Positions 35,801 to 43,299 of a stretch of 64,000 bases of DNA are shown here, in pieces. This stretch comes from an uncultured Verrucomicrobiota bacterium (lineage in GTDB: Bacteria; Verrucomicrobiota; Verrucomicrobiia; Opitutales; Seribacteraceae), in the NCBI GenBank assembly GCA_902615835.1, contig CACMQL010000003.1, positions 1 to 64,000 on the forward strand. Direction: 5' to 3'. The notes beneath the pieces were generated by a model. That model saw only the letters and a list, made by a program, of their open reading frames with translations. It ran no database searches and was not told where the DNA came from. How positions within the stretch are numbered: the stretch's first letter is position 1; each line of letters opens with the position of its first letter. The position numbers were made by a program, and so were the translations under genes.

Positions 35801-36243
35801 CAGGAATTTGGGGTTTCTTCAACAAGAGCAAGAGCGAATGAAACGGTGGTTGCAACCTTGTTTTTCAGGCGAATTTCTCCTCGAAGATTATAAAACTTTC
35901 CGATCTGCTCCTGAAGAAAGACTCTGATTTCAAGCAAGTCTCCCGGTTTAATCATCCTCTTGAAGCGAGCATCGCGTATGCGTGAAAGAACCGGAGTAAC
36001 TGATTCATTATTTAAGGCATCTTCTCCAATCTTTTTGGATAAAAAAATCGCTCCGGTTTGAAAAACGGACTCGCAGGAAAGGACACCCGGGAAAAGAGGA
36101 TTATTGGGATAGTGACCATCGAATATGTCAAGGTCCTCACGAACTTTTAATTCACAGGTGGCGTCTTCATCGTTAATTTCAACAATTCGATCGACGAATA
36201 GAAAGGGCGAGCGGTGAGGAATCCTTCTATGAATTTCTTCCAT
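35800..36243 (-). CDS. FabZ-like 3-hydroxyacyl-ACP dehydratase
   Basis: A 147-residue hot-dog-fold dehydratase. IPHRSPFLFVDRI (8-20) and GHYPNNPLFPGVLSCES (43-59) are FabZ signatures, with catalytic His44 and Glu58. It removes water from 3-hydroxyacyl thioesters, giving the substrate of the adjacent FabI-like enzyme. Its stop overlaps the FabI start by one base. It follows the FAD oxidoreductase by 83 bases. Whether this is the only FabZ of the cell or one dedicated to the cluster cannot be told from the window. Confidence 0.86.
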   Translation of the reverse strand: MEEIHRRIPHRSPFLFVDRIVEINDEDATCELKVREDLDIFDGHYPNNPLFPGVLSCESVFQTGAIFLSKKIGEDALNNESVTPVLSRIRDARFKRMIKPGDLLEIRVFLQEQIGKFYNLRGEIRLKNKVATTVSFALALVEETPNS

Positions 36244-36326
36244 TTGCTTAAGTGCTGTACTGTGATTGAGGATTTATTTAAGAAGCAAGAACTTTAAGCA
36301 AAGAGCTAACCCTTGTGAGGACAAGA

Positions 36327-37757
36327 TTATTTTCCCCGCAGAAATCGATCAATCTTGTTTGCCGTAATAACCCCATAGTTGATCGTACCCAACCATCCGG
36401 ACATAATAATTCCGACAGAACCCGCGTGGTAAAGCCCGGGAGCGTGATCAGGCAATTGTGAAGAAACATCGAGTCCTTCAAATTTGGTGCCGAATGAAGC
36501 ACCGGACGCATGACGTGTATAATGCTTAATGGTACGGGGAGTGGCTGCTTCCAAATGATCAATTTTTGTGCGAATTCCAGGTATTATTTTTTCAAGAGCA
36601 ACAACGGATTCTTCACAGAGTCTTTCTTTGGCTTTCGCATACTCATCATCTGATAAGTTTTGCCAGTCTTGCCATTTTGCGTTGATTGAGGCAACAATAC
36701 TATATCTTGGCTCCTTGCGTTCGGGTCTGGTGTCAGGATAATAGACGGAAAATGTTCTACTACTGGTGTTAAAGCTTGTGAGTTCATCGGTCGAAAAGGA
36801 CTTGGATTCAGAGGTAAAAATGAGATCTCCCACATCGGGTATGGAAACTCCTTTTTTCAAGCCGATGTAGACTTGACAGGAAGTCGAATTTAACCGAACA
36901 GATTTTGCCTGCTCCGCAAACTCCTTGGGCAATTTGGATAATCCAAATAATTTTTCAATCGTATTTTTCAGGTTAGCATTTGAAAGAACGGCTCCACAAT
37001 GAATCTTCTTCCCGTTTACCACGACTCCTTCCACTTTATGCTGTTCGCCTATTCGACTGGTTGTAACTTCTTCGACCAAGCACTGTCTTCGCAAGTCAGC
37101 CCCATTGTTCCGAAGTTCCTTAACCATTTTCTTTATGAGGGAGTCCGTTCCATCCTTGAATGTGTATATCCCTTTTTTCATGAAGTTTGAAAAGACAATG
37201 CCGTAGGCTATAGCAGGATCCAAAAGGGATGATCCGTTGGCGTATGAGATTGGTTCGAGAAGAAGTCGCTTGATTTCATTTCGCCCAGGGAAAAACTCTT
37301 CCAGAAGGTCGCCTATTGAGCGCTTATCATTGGCAAAATAATCCATGTTGGCCAGATGGTCATAAAATTCTTCCACCTTAAATTTAGCTATATTGAAACT
37401 GGACTGTAAAATTTTAGTGAAATCAGAGCGGTCGAAAGTTGTTTTGAGATCGTACTGGGGATTGATGAAACGAATGTTTTTAAGCTGCACGATTGAATCG
37501 GCGATTTCTTTTGTCCAATAACGTTTGCAGGATTTGATCATTCCCACAGGGAATCCATGCAGGGAAATATCAAATATGTGACCCCCCGCTCTTTTAAACC
37601 AAGTGGCCAAACCGCCGAATTGATAATGATGTTCGAGCAAGAGTACAGAATGACCTTGCTTGGCCAGGCAATTCGCTCCGGTAAGCCCACCCAGACCGCT
37701 TCCTATTACCACGACATCATAATAGTCTTTAAGATTAGCCAATGAATTTTTTGCCAC
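36327..37757 (-). CDS. CrtI/CrtISO/RetSat-type FAD-dependent oxidoreductase
   Basis: A 476-residue flavoprotein of the phytoene desaturase/carotenoid isomerase/retinol saturase family. The FAD-binding loop is GSGLGG (19-24) after DVVVIG, then [15 protein letters not shown] and, at the C-terminus, [22 protein letters not shown], the second nucleotide-binding block. Such enzymes desaturate, saturate or isomerise polyene chains. There are no carotenoid genes beside it; it precedes fabZ on the same strand, so it might act on a polyunsaturated acyl or hydrocarbon product of that operon. Substrate is not visible. Confidence 0.82.
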   Translation of the reverse strand: MAKNSLANLKDYYDVVVIGSGLGGLTGANCLAKQGHSVLLLEHHYQFGGLATWFKRAGGHIFDISLHGFPVGMIKSCKRYWTKEIADSIVQLKNIRFINPQYDLKTTFDRSDFTKILQSSFNIAKFKVEEFYDHLANMDYFANDKRSIGDLLEEFFPGRNEIKRLLLEPISYANGSSLLDPAIAYGIVFSNFMKKGIYTFKDGTDSLIKKMVKELRNNGADLRRQCLVEEVTTSRIGEQHKVEGVVVNGKKIHCGAVLSNANLKNTIEKLFGLSKLPKEFAEQAKSVRLNSTSCQVYIGLKKGVSIPDVGDLIFTSESKSFSTDELTSFNTSSRTFSVYYPDTRPERKEPRYSIVASINAKWQDWQNLSDDEYAKAKERLCEESVVALEKIIPGIRTKIDHLEAATPRTIKHYTRHASGASFGTKFEGLDVSSQLPDHAPGLYHAGSVGIIMSGWLGTINYGVITANKIDRFLRGK

Positions 37758-37810
37758 GAAAATATTCTATATTCTACAAGCATACAGGACAAGATTGGAA
37801 TCAAATTTGA

Positions 37811-38752
37811 TTATTCAAGGTCTGAAGGATTGGTGTGCTTGTAAAAAAATTCTTCCGCCGTTTGAGCGGGTGGATCACCCGGACCCCGGAGGAACTGGAT
37901 ATTAAGGTTTGCTAAAAACTCGTAATCTTCCTTCATCAACACTTCGGGTGAAATTGCAAGGGATTTGAGGGGCAAGGTTGATAAGCAATGTATGTCCTTT
38001 AAAGCGATCCCTATAATGTTCAATGTTTTTATGGGTAAGTAGGCCAAGCAATCTATTGATTTCACATGTGATCCGGGCAAGTGAAGTTCCTCAATAGGAC
38101 AGTTTGCTAAGGGGGATAAGTCATTGATGGGAGTCCCTCTAATTTCAACTTTTCGCAATTTATTTGCTTCCGTCAGGAATGAGATGTTGCTAATGGGTGA
38201 ACCGGAGAGCACGATTTCTTCCATTGATTCGCAGTTCAATTCATTCATCTCTTCAATCCGCGTTTTAAATAGATTTAAAATGGTAAGCTTGGCTTTTTTT
38301 AAGGGGTGAAATCGGCTGATTTGAGCACCTGCAAGATTGAGAATTCGTAAAGGCATTTTCTCACAAAAACGAATGTCCTGGAGCGACGAATTTGGGAGTT
38401 CAAGAATTTCCAAGGGATGTCCTGCCAATTTTTCAAAATCAGTGGATGCTGTTGCAAATGCTTTTAATCTCACCAGATTGAATGAACTTAATTCCGTGAA
38501 AGGTATTTTAGTTTTGTGGGGTAAAACAAGTGAAGAAATTTTTTCAGGATTTAGAGATTGTAGATCGAAATTTTCCAGTACAGAAAGATCGCATTCAATG
38601 ATCGGAAGTTCATATAAATCATGTAAATTTGGTGGAGGTTGTCCCGTGAATTTAATCCCCAGTCCCCCTGGAAGCAGATAGCTCTCAGCGGGAAAGCCCA
38701 TTTGTTGAAGTCTTCGATTACAAGATTCTTGTATGTCATAAAGAAGTTTCAT
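37811..38752 (-). CDS. Cytoplasmic leucine-rich-repeat protein
   Basis: About 313 residues from the ATG at 38752 (another ATG lies eight codons upstream). The protein has no signal peptide. From about residue 60 onward it is built of 21-24-residue leucine-rich repeats (LRILNLAGAQIS, LTILNLFKTRIEE, LRKVEIRGTPIND and IEELHLPGSHVKS), about nine units. Similar LRR arrays in Verrucomicrobia and Planctomycetes occur on serine/threonine kinases, but no kinase domain is present here. It probably binds a protein partner. It is 53 bases upstream of the FAD oxidoreductase on the same strand. Confidence 0.75.
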   Translation of the reverse strand: MKLLYDIQESCNRRLQQMGFPAESYLLPGGLGIKFTGQPPPNLHDLYELPIIECDLSVLENFDLQSLNPEKISSLVLPHKTKIPFTELSSFNLVRLKAFATASTDFEKLAGHPLEILELPNSSLQDIRFCEKMPLRILNLAGAQISRFHPLKKAKLTILNLFKTRIEEMNELNCESMEEIVLSGSPISNISFLTEANKLRKVEIRGTPINDLSPLANCPIEELHLPGSHVKSIDCLAYLPIKTLNIIGIALKDIHCLSTLPLKSLAISPEVLMKEDYEFLANLNIQFLRGPGDPPAQTAEEFFYKHTNPSDLE

Positions 38753-38794
38753 GCGGCCTTTTGAAGAACAGTTCATTGAATATATGCACTTTTT

Positions 38795-38818
38795 TCAATT
38801 CCTTGACAAAGGAATTGA
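38795..38818. promoter_or_regulatory. Perfect 10-base inverted repeat overlapping a TTGACA box
   Basis: TCAATTCCTT and AAGGAATTGA (38795-38804 and 38809-38818) are perfectly complementary around GACA. The centre creates TTGACA (38803-38808), a consensus -35 hexamer, on the plus strand. It lies 42 bases before the LRR gene and 66 bases before the small membrane gene, in a divergent gap. A protein operator covering a promoter is the simplest reading; a hairpin is possible. Confidence 0.45.
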
Positions 38819-38883
38819 GTTATAGATTAATTCTAACTCGAATTTTAAATGCCAAACAGCTCATCTGCGGAAAAGAAAGAATA

Positions 38884-39093
38884 ATGCCCTCTTGGCAATA
38901 TTACATCGGTTGGATTCTCGTAGCTTTAAATAGCCTATGCCTACTGAGATTAGGATTACTTCCGATGATTTTTTTTGGACGAAATTATAAATTATATGGC
39001 AAGATTTTTTGGGTATCCTGTTTGGTTACCATAATTTTTTTGGTTTGTGAAGTAATGCTTATTCGAATGTTACTGCATGCAGGCAACATGTAG
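38884..39093 (+). CDS. Small two-helix membrane protein (unrecognised)
   Basis: A 69-residue protein starting at ATG 38884, preceded by AAAGAAAGA. Two hydrophobic segments (about residues 6-28 and 37-60) span the membrane, joined by the basic loop GRNYKLYGK. No family is recognised. The frame is open further upstream to 38761, but the preceding codons do not look like protein and overlap the regulatory palindrome. It is convergent with the tandem DUF1080 gene, 36 bases apart. Confidence 0.45.
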   Translation: MPSWQYYIGWILVALNSLCLLRLGLLPMIFFGRNYKLYGKIFWVSCLVTIIFLVCEVMLIRMLLHAGNM

Positions 39094-39129
39094 TTGAACC
39101 GCTTTAACCCAGTGATAAAAAAGCGGAAA

Positions 39130-40437
39130 TCAATATAATTCCTTGATACGAATGTTCCGAAAGGCAACGGGATCGTTGTGACCAGCAAAACCAAAATGAC
39201 CCTCCTGTAAGGAAAGTCCCGGATGTTCTTTGTTTGCCATGAAACTATTCACCTTGGCAAGATCTGCATCCAGAATAATTTCATCATTTAGGAAAACCGT
39301 GATATGGGAATTGCGAACAATTACTTCCTGTTGGTTCCACTCTCCTGGTTTTTTAAGAAATCCTTTTTTAGCCGCCGCAATCCCATAAGCGGAACCATGG
39401 TACTGCCTTGGATCAAGCTTGGCATAGCGAGGATGTGTGTTGTCTAGAACCTGGAGCTCACACATGCCATGATAGGCAGCGTTACCATTACCTGGATAAC
39501 GAATCGCCAAACCGTTGTTTCCTCCCGCTGGAAGCTTAAACTCAAGTTTCACGGAGAAGTCCTTGAATTTTCTCTTCGTGTAAATGGTGCCCCCTTTACC
39601 CTTTAGGCAAGAAATAGCTCCGTCCTTGACTTCATAATTCGATAAGGGTCCCATCCAACCATCAAGATTCTTTCCATTGAAAACCGAAACATATCCAACT
39701 TCATCTCCCGGATCGCAACAACTGGCTTTGATTTCTTTGATGTATATATTTCTCCAACAGATCTCGCCACCATGTGTCTGCAATTGAATCGGACCTTTGT
39801 CACGAAGGGGCTTCCTTTGGTCAATAGGAGTTTTTCGATCCCAGTAATTGATGAGCGGAGCTTCATCCACCACCAGTTTGTCATTAAGTAAAACGGTGAC
39901 CTTGTTTCCTCGCATGGTTATGTGAAATTTATTCCATTCGCCAAATGGATTGTCCGCTTTAACCAATGGGTCTCTCCCTCGTGTTTCTGCAGGCCCATTA
40001 TTCCAAAGACCGCCCGAACCTTTTTCGGCCCCAAGTTTCCATTTGCCCCCTTCTTTGGTGGTATCCCAAATCTGGATCTGAGGAATTCCTCTCAAGTAGA
40101 TACCACTATCAGCCCCGGCCACCGTTTTATATTCAAGCAGGAGTTCAAAATCTGCGTAATTTTTCTCAGTCGTCAAAAAAAGTCCCTGACCGTCATTGAC
40201 CAGTTCGCCTTTCTGCACGGACCAATGTTTATGAATGTCGATCTGACTGGCTTCCCATTTTTTTTGAAAGTCATGGGTTGAAAGATTCATCCATATATCT
40301 GGATCCTCGGTTTTTGCTCCCCACCAACCATCCAGATTTTCACCATTAAAAAGAGAAACAAAACCAGCTGGTGGCTCTGCATTCACCGTTAGTTGGGCGA
40401 CTAGCCATACAATCAAAAAAGAGCAGGGTGTATTCAT
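39130..40437 (-). CDS. Secreted protein with two DUF1080 (3-keto-disaccharide hydrolase) domains
   Basis: A 435-residue protein with a signal peptide (residues 1-20, ending VNA). Two DUF1080 jelly-roll domains lie in tandem, about 23-235 and 245-435, each opening with FVSLFNGENLDGW or YVSVFNGKNLDGW and each ending in a FRNIRIKEL-type strand. The ADSGIYLRG and GNNGLAIRYPG blocks correspond to each other in the two copies, so the protein arose by duplication. Relatives act on 3-keto-glycosides. No oxidoreductase is adjacent; the likely partners are at 21-25 kb. Confidence 0.85.
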   Translation of the reverse strand: MNTPCSFLIVWLVAQLTVNAEPPAGFVSLFNGENLDGWWGAKTEDPDIWMNLSTHDFQKKWEASQIDIHKHWSVQKGELVNDGQGLFLTTEKNYADFELLLEYKTVAGADSGIYLRGIPQIQIWDTTKEGGKWKLGAEKGSGGLWNNGPAETRGRDPLVKADNPFGEWNKFHITMRGNKVTVLLNDKLVVDEAPLINYWDRKTPIDQRKPLRDKGPIQLQTHGGEICWRNIYIKEIKASCCDPGDEVGYVSVFNGKNLDGWMGPLSNYEVKDGAISCLKGKGGTIYTKRKFKDFSVKLEFKLPAGGNNGLAIRYPGNGNAAYHGMCELQVLDNTHPRYAKLDPRQYHGSAYGIAAAKKGFLKKPGEWNQQEVIVRNSHITVFLNDEIILDADLAKVNSFMANKEHPGLSLQEGHFGFAGHNDPVAFRNIRIKELY

Positions 40438-40497
40438 GTTACCATTTAGATGAGACCAAGATTTTCAAGCAAGCTGAAAAGTCCGATTCTCCTAATC

Positions 40498-41532
40498 CTA
40501 GCCAAGGAAGAGGAAGTCTTTTGCTATTTTTAAGTCTTTGTTCTCAAGAAATTTACGGATCTCATATTTCGCTGATCTTGGGCAGTAAAGTATAATTATA
40601 AATTCAGTACCAGAAGAATTAATTTCGTTGAAATGACAAATAGGGGAATCTTGGTAAGTAGAGCCTATTTTCTTCGGATTAACTTCGTAATATTTTTCTA
40701 TCTTTACCCCATGGTTGTTTAGCCAAAGAATCTGCTTTTTGGCCACTTTGCCTGTCCCCCAAGCACAAAGTTTTCTATTGCCCATAGATTTTTGCCTAAT
40801 CCAAATAGAAAAATATTCCGCCTTAATTTTTTGGAAGGCCATCTGGGAATATCTTTTATCCTGCCTTGATAAACGAGATGGTGAATCATACCAGTAAAGC
40901 AAAACGGAGTCAATTTTCGCCATCGTTATTCCCATGGATAACCATCTTAACCAAAGTTCATAATCTTCCGGAAAATCTCCTTCCCTGTAACCACCATTAA
41001 TTAGTACTATCGATTTCCGAAACGCAACTGAAGGATGAGCGAGCGGGCTTTCCTCAAACCGGTGGTTTTCAATCTCATTACTTGCCATCACTTGATTGAG
41101 CCATTTGACATAAAAAGCATACCCTCGGCCGTCAAAACTTTCTGCACTATCTGAAATATAAGACACCTTGGACGCGACCAGACCGGTTTTTGGGTTTGCC
41201 TCAAGGAAGCGAACCTGTTCACCAACCCTTTTCAAATTCATTGAGTCATCGGAATCCATACGAATAATGATTTCACCTCTTGCCTTCTCTAGTCCAAGAT
41301 TTAAGGCAGAAACAATGCCAGTTTCTTTGTTTTTAAGATTATAGATTCGATGATCGGATTTCATCTTTCTTAAAACGATTTCTTCCGAAGAATCTGTAGA
41401 GTGATCATTGATGGCCAAGAGTTCCCAGCAGGTAAAATTCTGTTTTAAAATCGAATTTAAACACCGTTCCAGCGTCTTTTCTGAATTTCGATAAGGAAGA
41501 ACAACTGAAGCAATTGGTTCCGCCAACATCAC
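40498..41532 (-). CDS. Family 2 glycosyltransferase with C-terminal Rossmann-like domain
   Basis: A 344-residue protein. The GT2 domain (about 8-230) has VVLPYRNSEKTLERCLNSIL at the start, the metal-binding RMDSDD motif and the acceptor-side FPEDYELWLRW block. The last 100 residues (KLCAWGTGKVAKKQILWL onward, then CHFNEI and FIIILYCPRSA) look like a nucleotide-binding Rossmann domain, as found on some capsule and LPS transferases. It is soluble. It follows trmL by six bases in a housekeeping operon, an unusual place for a glycosyltransferase. Confidence 0.82.
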   Translation of the reverse strand: MMLAEPIASVVLPYRNSEKTLERCLNSILKQNFTCWELLAINDHSTDSSEEIVLRKMKSDHRIYNLKNKETGIVSALNLGLEKARGEIIIRMDSDDSMNLKRVGEQVRFLEANPKTGLVASKVSYISDSAESFDGRGYAFYVKWLNQVMASNEIENHRFEESPLAHPSVAFRKSIVLINGGYREGDFPEDYELWLRWLSMGITMAKIDSVLLYWYDSPSRLSRQDKRYSQMAFQKIKAEYFSIWIRQKSMGNRKLCAWGTGKVAKKQILWLNNHGVKIEKYYEVNPKKIGSTYQDSPICHFNEINSSGTEFIIILYCPRSAKYEIRKFLENKDLKIAKDFLFLG

Positions 41533-41538
41533 CTTGCT

Positions 41539-41988
41539 TTAGTTTATTTGCCGCAGAGCTTCATAACTTGCTATGCCAACGGCAACGGCCAGGTTTAAGG
41601 ATCTTAACTTATCATTGTATTTGGGTATTTGAATTCTTGAATCAACCCATTGGTGGATAAAATCGGGAGCTCCATACCCTTCATTGCCAAATAAAAGTCC
41701 CTCCCCTTTTTTAAAATTTACCTCCCATATGGTTTGTTCTGCGTGGGTTGTTAAAAGATGTATTCTCTGGGGGCGTAAAGGGTGATTAAGAAATGCTTTC
41801 CATTCTTGATGTTCAATCACATCAAGATCAGCCCAGTAGTCCATGCCTGCTCGCCGGAGGTTACGGTCATTAATGGTGAACCCAAGTGGGTGAACCAAAT
41901 GAAGCCTGCATCCATTGAATGCGCAGAGACGACCAATATTTCCGGTGTTTTGAGGTATCTCAGGTTGGTATAAAATTATCTCAATCAT
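41539..41988 (-). CDS. trmL: tRNA (cytidine(34)-2'-O)-methyltransferase TrmL
   Basis: A 149-residue SPOUT methyltransferase. It starts with IILYQPEIPQNTGNIGRLC, has LLFGNEGYGAP near residue 100, and ends with the knot region LRSLNLAVAVGIASYEALRQ, the three SPOUT motifs. TrmL methylates the wobble base ribose of tRNA-Leu isoacceptors. The length equals that of the family (about 150). Its ATG overlaps the smpB stop by four bases. Confidence 0.94.
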   Translation of the reverse strand: MIEIILYQPEIPQNTGNIGRLCAFNGCRLHLVHPLGFTINDRNLRRAGMDYWADLDVIEHQEWKAFLNHPLRPQRIHLLTTHAEQTIWEVNFKKGEGLLFGNEGYGAPDFIHQWVDSRIQIPKYNDKLRSLNLAVAVGIASYEALRQIN

Positions 41989-42482
41989 CGACGGAGTGAC
42001 TTTTTGAGTGCTTGTTCGGCTTCACGAGCCGCAACCCTTTTCTTCAGATCCTGTCTTTTGTCTCGTTGGTTTTTTCCCATGCCGACGGCAATTTCACATT
42101 TGACTATAGCTTCCTTGAAATAAAGTCGTAGGGGCACGATTGCTTTACCGGCAGCCTCTATATCGATTTTTAATCTATCAATTTCTTTCCTCTTCAGGAG
42201 GAGTTTTCTGGGTCTTTGTGGCTCGTGATTTTGATCACCGCCATACTCGTACTCTGCAATGTGGGCATTATATAAATATAATTCTTCTTTGACAAAGCGG
42301 GCGAATGATTCGGATATTTGTGCATTGCCCAACCGTATTGATTTAACTTCGGTTCCCAAAAGCTGAATTCCGGCTTCGTGCTTATCACCAAGGGTAAATT
42401 TATGCCTTGCCTTGGTATTAGTAATGAGGGGCAATTGTTTGCCTGATTTTTTTTTGGCTGTCATTCCAGCCTTTCGTACCAA
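41985..42482 (-). CDS. smpB: SsrA-binding protein SmpB
   Basis: A 165-residue SmpB (or 159 from the second ATG at 42464). The KARHKFTLGDKHEAGIQLLG block, GTEVKSIRLGNAQISESFA and the ISxxYxxxxNH-type HIAEYEYGGDQNHEPQRPR block are all present, as is the basic C-terminal helix that enters the ribosome decoding site. With tmRNA it rescues stalled ribosomes. The tmRNA gene itself is not in the window. It lies 15 bases after rpoZ on the same strand. Confidence 0.95.
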   Translation of the reverse strand: MVRKAGMTAKKKSGKQLPLITNTKARHKFTLGDKHEAGIQLLGTEVKSIRLGNAQISESFARFVKEELYLYNAHIAEYEYGGDQNHEPQRPRKLLLKRKEIDRLKIDIEAAGKAIVPLRLYFKEAIVKCEIAVGMGKNQRDKRQDLKKRVAAREAEQALKKSLRR

Positions 42483-42497
42483 GGGACAGAAAAATGA

Positions 42498-42734
42498 CTA
42501 GCTAATATCTTCTTCCTGCCATTCCTGATAGGAAATCTTTCCTTCAATAATTTCTCTGAGTGCGATATCTTCTGGTTCAAGTTTTTCAAGAGATTCAACC
42601 AAAGGTTTACTTCCATGTTTAAGTTGCTTGGACCTTCTTGAGACCATATTGATTAAAGTATTTGGATCATGAACGATTTGTTGGGCTTCTTTTAGGTATT
42701 CGTCTCTCACGGTAATAGGAATGAATGGGTTCAA
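42498..42734 (-). CDS. rpoZ: RNA polymerase omega subunit-like protein RpoZ
   Basis: A 78-residue protein of omega-subunit size. The LINMVSRRSKQLKHG block (about 28-42) is the conserved omega core, and the following DIALREIIEGKISY fits the C-terminal helix. Omega binds the beta-prime subunit and helps polymerase assembly. The sequence is divergent from E. coli, as expected for this phylum. It opens the rpoZ-smpB-trmL-GT2 minus-strand unit and is divergent from cutA, 43 bases away. Confidence 0.85.
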   Translation of the reverse strand: MNPFIPITVRDEYLKEAQQIVHDPNTLINMVSRRSKQLKHGSKPLVESLEKLEPEDIALREIIEGKISYQEWQEEDIS

Positions 42735-42777
42735 TTAGGGATTTGATTAGGTAGGATCATATGAAAAATTAAGAAAA

Positions 42778-43092
42778 ATGAAAAAAGAAATCATGATCGC
42801 AAGTACAACATTTTCGAGCCAAGAAAAAGCTCAGGAATGTTGTCGGAAATTATTAAAGAAAAAGTTGATTGCTTGCGCACAAGTGATTGGTCCCATAACT
42901 TCATATTATCTTTGGGAAGATCAGCTTTGCGAAGAAAAGGAGTGGAAAGTAGAAATAAAAGCATCTGGGGATAAAGCTAAAGAAGTCGAAAATGCTGTAT
43001 TGCTGCTGCACGAATATGATCTGCCGCAGTGGATAACATGGAAAGCATCTGCCAGCACAGCGTATGGCAAATGGGTTGGGCAAGGGAATTAA
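42778..43092 (+). CDS. cutA: Divalent-cation tolerance protein CutA
   Basis: A 104-residue trimeric ferredoxin-like-fold protein. Family blocks are TTFSSQEKAQECCRKLL, LIACAQVIGPITSYYLWEDQL and the C-terminal LPQWITWKASASTAYGKWV. CutA is linked to copper tolerance in E. coli, though the true function is uncertain. It is flanked by convergent and divergent housekeeping genes; the stop overlaps the small basic protein gene by four bases on the opposite strand. Confidence 0.93.
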   Translation: MKKEIMIASTTFSSQEKAQECCRKLLKKKLIACAQVIGPITSYYLWEDQLCEEKEWKVEIKASGDKAKEVENAVLLLHEYDLPQWITWKASASTAYGKWVGQGN

Positions 43093-43244
43093 TCCGCTGG
43101 CTTGGTTTTAACTAAGGAAACTACTCGGTCTCCTACCTTCCACTGACCTCTTTTACGAAGTAGCTCAACGCGTTCGAAACGCTTGAGAACATTTCTTTTT
43201 TTGGTTAGTCCACCAGGGGGTTTGAAACTTGGATGCCTGCTCAT
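43089..43244 (-). CDS. Verrucomicrobia/Chlamydiae-type small basic protein
   Basis: A 51-residue, highly basic protein starting at ATG 43244 with MSRHPSFKPPGG, then KRNVLKRFERVELL and GDRVVSLVKTK. It matches the small basic protein family found in Chlamydiae, Verrucomicrobia and Planctomycetes, function unknown, possibly ribosome- or nucleic-acid-associated. A longer frame to 43388 is open but overlaps ftsH and its extra residues do not look conserved. It follows ftsH by 55 bases on the same strand. Confidence 0.85.
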   Translation of the reverse strand: MSRHPSFKPPGGLTKKRNVLKRFERVELLRKRGQWKVGDRVVSLVKTKPAD

Positions 43245-43299
43245 ATGGCAAGTGCTATAATGATTCAGATAGAAAATGACAAGAATTTTGTCAGCAGAC

